A stretch of 64,000 nt of DNA from Brevipalpus yothersi (lineage: Eukaryota; Arthropoda; Arachnida; Trombidiformes; Tenuipalpidae), in contig QZCP01000026.1 in NCBI GenBank assembly GCA_003956705.1, positions 103,585 to 167,584 of the forward strand, in the 5' to 3' direction. Under the pieces are notes generated by a model. It did not search any database. It saw nothing but the letters and a program-made list of their open reading frames with translations, and had not been told where the DNA came from. The position numbers and the translations under genes were made by a program. Shown here piece by piece: positions 58,356 to 64,000 of the stretch (within the stretch, counting starts at the first letter, position 1; every line of letters starts with the position of its first letter).

Positions 58356-59125
58356 AAGCTAATTTTCTATTATTGGCTTCTATGTAACCTCTTTTGTGGA
58401 TTAAGATCGAGTTCACGAGTGATCAGCACACTCGAAATGATCTCCGAGCATTTATAAAGATGATTATGTTACCATAAATGGTAGAATATTCACCGAATAC
58501 GTCGACACACATGCACGAGTCTAAAATTCGATAAGTTTCTGCTGTCAATCAGGATTGAATCGAAAATTGATATCTTCAGATTTTGATAATGGTCTCGAGA
58601 TTGAAGCGAATCATGACCAACAAAATTATTACCCTAAAATAGTCCATAAATCATGATCCTTGACATAGTGTCACCCAAAAGTGAAGTCGTTCTTATGTAA
58701 GTGGCATACATGGCGGCGCAGTTTTTATTGGCATTCTCATTACTTGCCTTGCCTTGCCGAAGACTGTTTTGATTTCAAGTTAAATATTTTCTCGTGTCAC
58801 TTAACAGAACAGTAAAGAGATTTTTCATTGTGATTACTTTGCATTCCAACTTCTTATCTGTTTATCACCACACTTTGAAAGGTTAGCCTGATAAATATCA
58901 TTAATTCCCGGTGTCACTTGTAATCAAAACAGAAGCTCTCTATCCGTCGGCTTAATGTTAACAAATTGTTGACATACTCTTACTCCTAGAAAATCTCTAC
59001 CATATACACTCCCCATCTTGTACACAGACAAGTGTTATGTTTGTGACAAGTGAGAATAATAATACATATATAATATATAAGTTTCAGTTCTCCAGCAGTG
59101 AATAGTAATACACCAAAGATAAGTG
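58356..59125. other. intergenic region between WASHC5 and sorting nexin
   Basis: About 770 bp between two plus-strand genes. It should contain the sorting-nexin promoter and 5' UTR. A GC-rich patch, CATGGCGGCGCAG near 58710, stands out from the AT-rich surroundings. Confidence 0.4.
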
Positions 59126-60677
59126 ATGGAAGAGATATCCGTCGATGAGACCACCGCAAGCATTGATCTCGATTACAATGAAACAGAAAATACGGACACA
59201 CCAGCGACCATAACACCGGCTCCTGCCATAATGGATGTGAGCTCTTCTTCTTCCTCCAATAAATTGAATCGAGATGAAAATGATAAAGAGGTAATCCAAG
59301 GGGGCGTATTTGAAACAACATCAACAATAACCAAGACCAAAATCAATGATCAGGTAGTTCATTTGATCAAGCAGTTGATATCCCATTACTAGTATTGGTT
59401 CATGTATTGATCTTGTACTTTCTCCTTATTTAAGATGACACCTTCGGAATCAAATTCTTCCGTCCCATCGATTGAGATCAAAGTTGGTGAGCCAACAAAA
59501 ATTGGTGAAGGGATGAGCTCATTCGTGTGCTACAAAGTGATCACTAAAACGACCCTACCATTCTTTAGACGAAATAGCTTCTCGGTGAACAGACGTTTCT
59601 CAGATTTTCTCGGCCTTCGTGATAAATTGGCTGAAAAACACATCCATCTCGGCCATATTGTACCCCCAGCACCAGAAAAAGATGCAGTCAACAATGCCAA
59701 AGTCATCATGTCTAAAGAAGAGGCTAGTTTGTCGTCCGATTTTCTTGGTCGTCGAGCTGCATCTTTGGAACGTTTCCTGAATCGTATTGCTCAACATCCC
59801 GATTTGCGCTCTGATCCTGATTTTCGTGAATTTTTGGAGCTCGAAAGTGATTTACCACGAGCCAAGAGTACATCTGCTCTAAGTGGGGCCGGTGTTAGGC
59901 GTCTTTTCACGCGAGTTGGTGACACCGTGAACAAGATGACATTCCGAATGGATGAAACAGATCCTGTAAGTTCTCAGCACAATTTGCATCAATTATATCC
60001 ATCCCCTCTCTCTTTTTCTGGTTTTGCAGTGGTTTGAGGAGAAGCAACAGCAAATCGAAAACTTGGATCAACAGCTCCGTAAACTCCATGCAAGCGTGGA
60101 AGGTTTGATTCATTGTCGCAAAGAGCTTACTTCTTCAACCGGAGCCTTTGCTAAAAGTGCTGCTATGTTAGGAAATTGTGAAGAACACAATTCACTATCA
60201 TGTGCTCTCTCTCATCTTGCAGAGACACATGAGAAAATAGAGCAATTGCACAATGACCAAGCCAACAATGATTTCTTTCTTCTATCCGAGCCTCTGAGAG
60301 ATTACATATCTCTGATAGGAGTTATCAAAGAAGTGTTCCATCAAAGAGTGAAAGTTTACCAATCTTGGCAAAATGCTCAGCAAATGCTCACAAAAAAACG
60401 CGAAGCCAAAGTACGATTCGAAATAGCTGGTAAAACTGACAAAATTCCTCAAGCTCAAGAAGAAATTACCGAATGGGAGTCCAAGGTGACAAGAGGACAA
60501 GAAGAATTCGATCTCATCTCCCGTAATATGAAAAAAGAGGTTGAAAAATTCGAATTAGATCGTATTCATGACTTCAAAACTTCTTTCGTCAAGTATATTG
60601 AATCTCTTTTGAGCGACCAACAACAACTCATTCTATACTGGGAAGCTTTCTTGCCTGAAGCTCAAGCTATTTCTTGA
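59126..60677 (+). CDS. SNX1/SNX2-type PX-BAR sorting nexin
   Basis: Three exons (59126-59353, 59435-59965, 60030-60677) join in phase into 468 residues; vertebrate SNX1/2 have about 520. The N-terminal ~85 residues are acidic and Ser/Thr-rich. The PX domain (about 85-205) begins IEIKVGEPTKIGEGMSSFVC and carries the PI3P-binding RRFSDF and the HIVPPAPEKD loop. The remainder is the BAR domain: WFEEKQQQIENLDQQLRKLH, SAAMLGNCEEHNSLSCALSH and AKVRFEIAGKTDKIPQAQEE. It ends ILYWEAFLPEAQAIS. These proteins bend endosomal membrane with the retromer. The single arthropod gene usually stands for both SNX1 and SNX2. Confidence 0.93.
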
Positions 60678-60889
60678 GAATGATAAAAAACAGTATTCCT
60701 ACTTGAACTTTTATAAAAACTTTATGAGAAATTGTGCGTCAGAAGATTATCCGTGTGTTAAATTCGCTAAAAAGAGTATTTTGTGCTATATCTTTGATGA
60801 TAATGATGATGATGATCTTGTCTGCCTTCTTGATTATCTCGTCGCATAATTAAAGGGTTTGTTATCACACAAAAAAATTGTGATCCAAT

Positions 60890-60895
60890 TTTATT
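60890..60895 (-). terminator. possible poly(A) signal on the minus strand
   Basis: AATAAA directly after the small minus-strand open frame. Weak evidence by itself in AT-rich DNA. Confidence 0.3.
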
Positions 60896-60898
60896 CCA

Positions 60899-61087
60899 CT
60901 AATATTCGCAGAAACGAAGGATCATTTCCATTGACATTACACTTGAAAACGCCCCTAATTTCGAATCATATTTCATAATAAATTTTCCATCTCCCCTGGA
61001 ATAAGAAACACCAATAACACTCAAACATAATGCTCCTAATAAATAAACTATTTTGTTCAAGGAATCAGTTTTCTCATCAATTATCAT
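60899..61087 (-). CDS. candidate small membrane protein (62 residues)
   Basis: From an ATG at 61087 a 62-codon frame runs to TAG: MIIDEKTDSLNKIVYLLGAL, then CLSVIGVSYSRGDGKF. It has a single hydrophobic segment (about residues 13-29) and a short polar tail. A minus-strand AATAAA at 60890-60895 begins 3 nt beyond the stop, and an acceptor-like TTTAATTTCAG stands just upstream of the ATG. These hint at a real minus-strand gene with an upstream non-coding exon. I recognise no family. It may equally be a chance frame; TTATTCCAG inside it is also acceptor-like, so another exon structure is possible. Confidence 0.3.
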   Translation of the reverse strand: MIIDEKTDSLNKIVYLLGALCLSVIGVSYSRGDGKFIMKYDSKLGAFSSVMSMEMILRFCEY

Positions 61088-61533
61088 GGTCCATCTGAAA
61101 TTAAATGGACCATCTGGCAAAAAATTAAAAGTCTCGGTAAAAATTTTTTGCCAATTTCGCGGCCGGTTTGTGGTGATGAAAGTTTGAAAAAGGCGCTCGA
61201 AAAATGAACAGCCAATCTTGTCCAATCTTGTAAGCTTAAATCAAGCTGCTTGATATTGGATTCATTTTTTCTTTATGATTCAAGTTGAATTTCAACTGGA
61301 TCACATCTTTAATCAAATTCAATTAGCCAGTAGATTTTGTTTAGGTGTAGTAAATATATATATTATATACATCAAGCATACTAGCTACACTGTCTGTTGA
61401 TCCTATTGATCCTGTTAATCACTAGTATATTTGATATCACATCACAATATTAAGGGAATCTGTCTGTCTTTATCAGTGGAACTTGAATTATATTTGTAAT
61501 CCCCTATATACAACACGATTGAGCCAGTTAAGG

Positions 61534-63925
61534 ATGGATGTTGCCAGTATGAATCATGATTATGGTTACAATGAAAGTAAACTATTCCTTGGAGGTCTAA
61601 GCTGGGACACCACGGAGGGTAAGTGTTTTAATATGAATTGAGGATTTTTGCCCCTGTTGAGCGTGTTTGAGGAGATGATTTACTATGTCAGTCCATCTGG
61701 ACGGGATTGTTGTTTCAAGCTATAATATGCATTACTGTTCACTTTTGTTTCATTATTATTGAGCTTTTTTTCCAATGTGCTTTTCTTCCAATTTCTTGTA
61801 GATGATATTCGAAACTACTTCAATAAATTTGGACAAGTTGTCGAAGTAAGCATCAAATACGATGCGGTCACTGGTAATCCTCGAGGATTTGGTTTCATCA
61901 CTTTTGGCACAAATGAGTGTATCGATAATGTGAGTGGTATATTTGACATGATTTCTAATCTTTGCTCATGTTTTAATGAGATTTTGATTCGCTCGATCTA
62001 ATTCTAATCATCACCCATCCATGATTGATCATGCATGACAGGTTCTTAAAAATGGCCCGCATTCCTTAAAAAATAAGGTGATTGACCCAAAGCGAGCCAA
62101 ATCGAGACCAATTTGTAAGAAGATCTTCGTTGGTGGTGTTGATTCCAACACATCAGAGGAAGAGATTCGTCGCTACTTCAGTAGATATGGCAAAATTGAG
62201 GGCATCGAGTTGCCTTACGATCGGCAACGTGAAAAGAGACGAGAGTTTTGCTTCATCATATTTGATACCGAAGAATCGGCTGATATCGCCTGCAAAGAAC
62301 CGAAGCAAACTATCGGCGGGAGGGAATGCGATGTCAAGAAAGCCCAGGTAAATCTACACTTGAATTCTTATCACTCCAATCCAATGAATCTCTTTGGAAG
62401 GATGAGCTGAGTTCATCGTCCAAATCTACTAGATTGATAATAATTCTCAATTTGTGACTATTTCCTGTAATCAAACGATCATAGAATGTCTTTTGCAATA
62501 TTTAACCGAGCTTTACGAGAGTATTTACACCAATTCTTTCAACAACTCTTGTGTATCATATTATCTTTTATTGGCAAGCCATCCTAATGTATTTATTTCG
62601 GCTTATGTCGACCCAAATTTTCAGCCTCAACCTGTGGCTCAACAACAAAAGCGACTCCAGCAACAGCAGCAACAGACCCAAAATCAAAGCTCAAACTATC
62701 ATGGTAATTATAACTATAATTACAACTATGAAGATGGTTCCTACAATCAATACCAAGACGGGTCAGCGAGTGGATCATCATCCTCTCGTATGAAGAAACG
62801 TCCATCCACTAGTGGAAGTTCTGCCAATCAATCCAACGACCAGGCATGGAATTATAATGGTATTTATAATTCATAATAGATATGTTTAACTATTCCTCTC
62901 CACGGCCATTTTGATCATCACTTCTCTTGAATGTGTTAATTAATTAGCTAAATCTAAAGTGATGACGATTTTCTCTTTTCGGAAGTCTAGAAGCCATTTT
63001 ATAAGGTTAACTTCCTCTCTTTTTATTATATTCGTCTATTTACTGTTGTTGCTGCTCTCTTGTTAATTGTCCGATTATGGGCATCTTTTGCGATACTTTT
63101 CCTAGCTCATTACTCTCTGAGTCTTGTTTTCTCTTTACAAACATATCTGATCATTTTTTGATTGCTCAAGCTTTTGAGAAAATATTTTTGTTAGATTGAA
63201 AACTTTTCCTCTGATAAGTAATCAGGCTTTTCTTATACCAACTCAACCCTCTTCTGTTCGCCATCAATTGTCATTTTACCGTCAGATTAAGTAGTCATCC
63301 ACAAAGTTTTCATGGACACCAATTGTCAATTTTACCTTTTTCATAATCTTTATCAAGCTTCTCCTCTCGCCCATTCTGCATACCTCTGATCATCAAAAAC
63401 ACTCATCAAGACGAACACGCTGGTTTCTTTGTACTTATTTAATTAATCTCATTTTCCTAACCTTGTATGTATATAACAGTGCATATTACTTTTATATGTA
63501 CATATAATATGATTATGGACTATATCGCCAAAAGCAATGTACTAGAGAAAGCTCATCTCGATTAGAAGACACCTTTTTTTAGCTATTTAGTTTCGTACGG
63601 AATGAAATCAAATCCTTTACTTTGTACATTGGTTGGTTGCTCTAAAAATTCATTCCAATAACACCTTTCGAATTGAAATTAAGCGTATGCTCATGAAAAA
63701 AAATCGGGTTTTAGCTCAAACACAGTGGTTAAATTTTCATGCGAAAAGTTCAGGGATTTTTTTCTAGACCTCATACTCAGTCGTGATCATGATGCGGAAT
63801 TAACTCCAATCAGTTGTGGAGTATGATAGGTTCTCAGAGTGTGGTTCTGACTCATTTTTCTTCCATTTTCTGCACTAGGAAATTACTCTGGTTATGGGTC
63901 TGGTTATGATCAGTATGGATACTCG
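61534..63925 (+). CDS. squid/hnRNP A/B-D-like RNA-binding protein (3' end beyond window)
   Basis: Exons 61534-61618, 61802-61929, 62042-62347, 62625-62859 and 63879-63925 are joined in phase. Two RRMs are present. RRM1 has LFLGGLSWDTTE and GNPRGFGFITF. RRM2 has KKIFVGGVDSNTSEEEIRRY and RREFCFIIF. The linker KRAKSRP is typical of the Squid/hnRNP D group. The fourth exon encodes a Gln-rich then Asn/Tyr-rich tail (SNYHGNYNYNYNYEDGS). Two ends are possible: reading on past 62859 reaches TAA at 62876, after NGIYNS. Splicing from 62859 to 63879 instead adds GNYSGYGSGYDQYGYS and leads to a donor at 63926, so that form continues outside the window. Such proteins bind pre-mRNA and mRNA in splicing, localisation and translation. 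In Drosophila, squid also uses alternative C-termini. Confidence 0.9.
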
Positions 63926-64000
63926 GTGAGTGAGCAGTTATCAATTCTCAGAATTCTCAGTTTTAGGATGATTTAACTCATGAGTTTCTCTCTCTCTCTC

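Larger units (their letters stand above)
60678..61533. other. intergenic region between sorting nexin and RNA-binding gene
   Basis: This 856-bp spacer separates two plus-strand genes. It contains a GATGAT-rich stretch near 60800 and a minus-strand small open frame with its own AATAAA (separate entry). TATA-rich sequence near 61355-61375 precedes the RNA-binding gene. Confidence 0.4.

Overview
The window is nuclear DNA from a eukaryote, almost certainly an arthropod and plausibly a chelicerate such as a mite. The genes are split by GT-AG introns. Arthropod-type families are present: a sleepless/quiver-like Ly6 protein, a beaten-path-like Ig protein and a chymotrypsin-fold secreted protease. 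Non-coding DNA is AT-rich and full of purine/pyrimidine tracts and (GA)n microsatellites. The species is not identifiable from sequence alone; 'mite-like' is an inference from gene density and composition.

I reconstructed 18 protein-coding genes exon by exon and checked that reading phases add up across every junction. In order: MBTD1-like MBT protein (+, 3' part only); sleepless-like Ly6 protein (-); trypsin-like secreted protease (-); PCGF3 Polycomb RING protein (+); WDR36/UTP21 (-); beaten-path-like Ig protein (+); Bax/Bak-like Bcl-2 protein (+); LMAN2/VIP36 lectin (+); RSBN1/KDM9-like protein (-); PIGM (+); INTS13/asunder (-); neurensin-like membrane protein (+); a single-exon gene I do not recognise (-); R3HDM4 (+); HMG-box protein (-); group I PAK kinase (-); WASHC5/strumpellin (+); SNX1/2-type sorting nexin (+); and a squid/hnRNP A/B-D-like RNA-binding protein (+, running off the right edge).

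The genes are functionally unrelated housekeeping and neuronal/secreted genes, as usual for an arthropod chromosome. Two neighbours both act at retromer/WASH-type endosomes (WASHC5 and the sorting nexin), and two encode chromatin proteins (PCGF3 and MBTD1-like), but nothing shows these are more than coincidences of position. Several pairs are divergent and may share promoter regions: WDR36 with the beat-like gene, RSBN1 with PIGM, INTS13 with neurensin, PAK with WASHC5.

The points most worth a second look are these. There is an 878-bp non-autonomous DNA transposon with 24-bp terminal inverted repeats and a perfect 9-bp target duplication, just upstream of LMAN2. The Bax/Bak-like protein has lost the BH3 aspartate and the BH1 NWGR motif. 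A phase-consistent candidate gene lies antisense inside the neurensin introns. A cysteine-rich candidate terminal exon lies at 37.3-37.5 kb. PCGF3 has a GC-AG intron. The RNA-binding gene offers two alternative C-termini. An assembly gap of 171 N lies inside a (CT)n tract.
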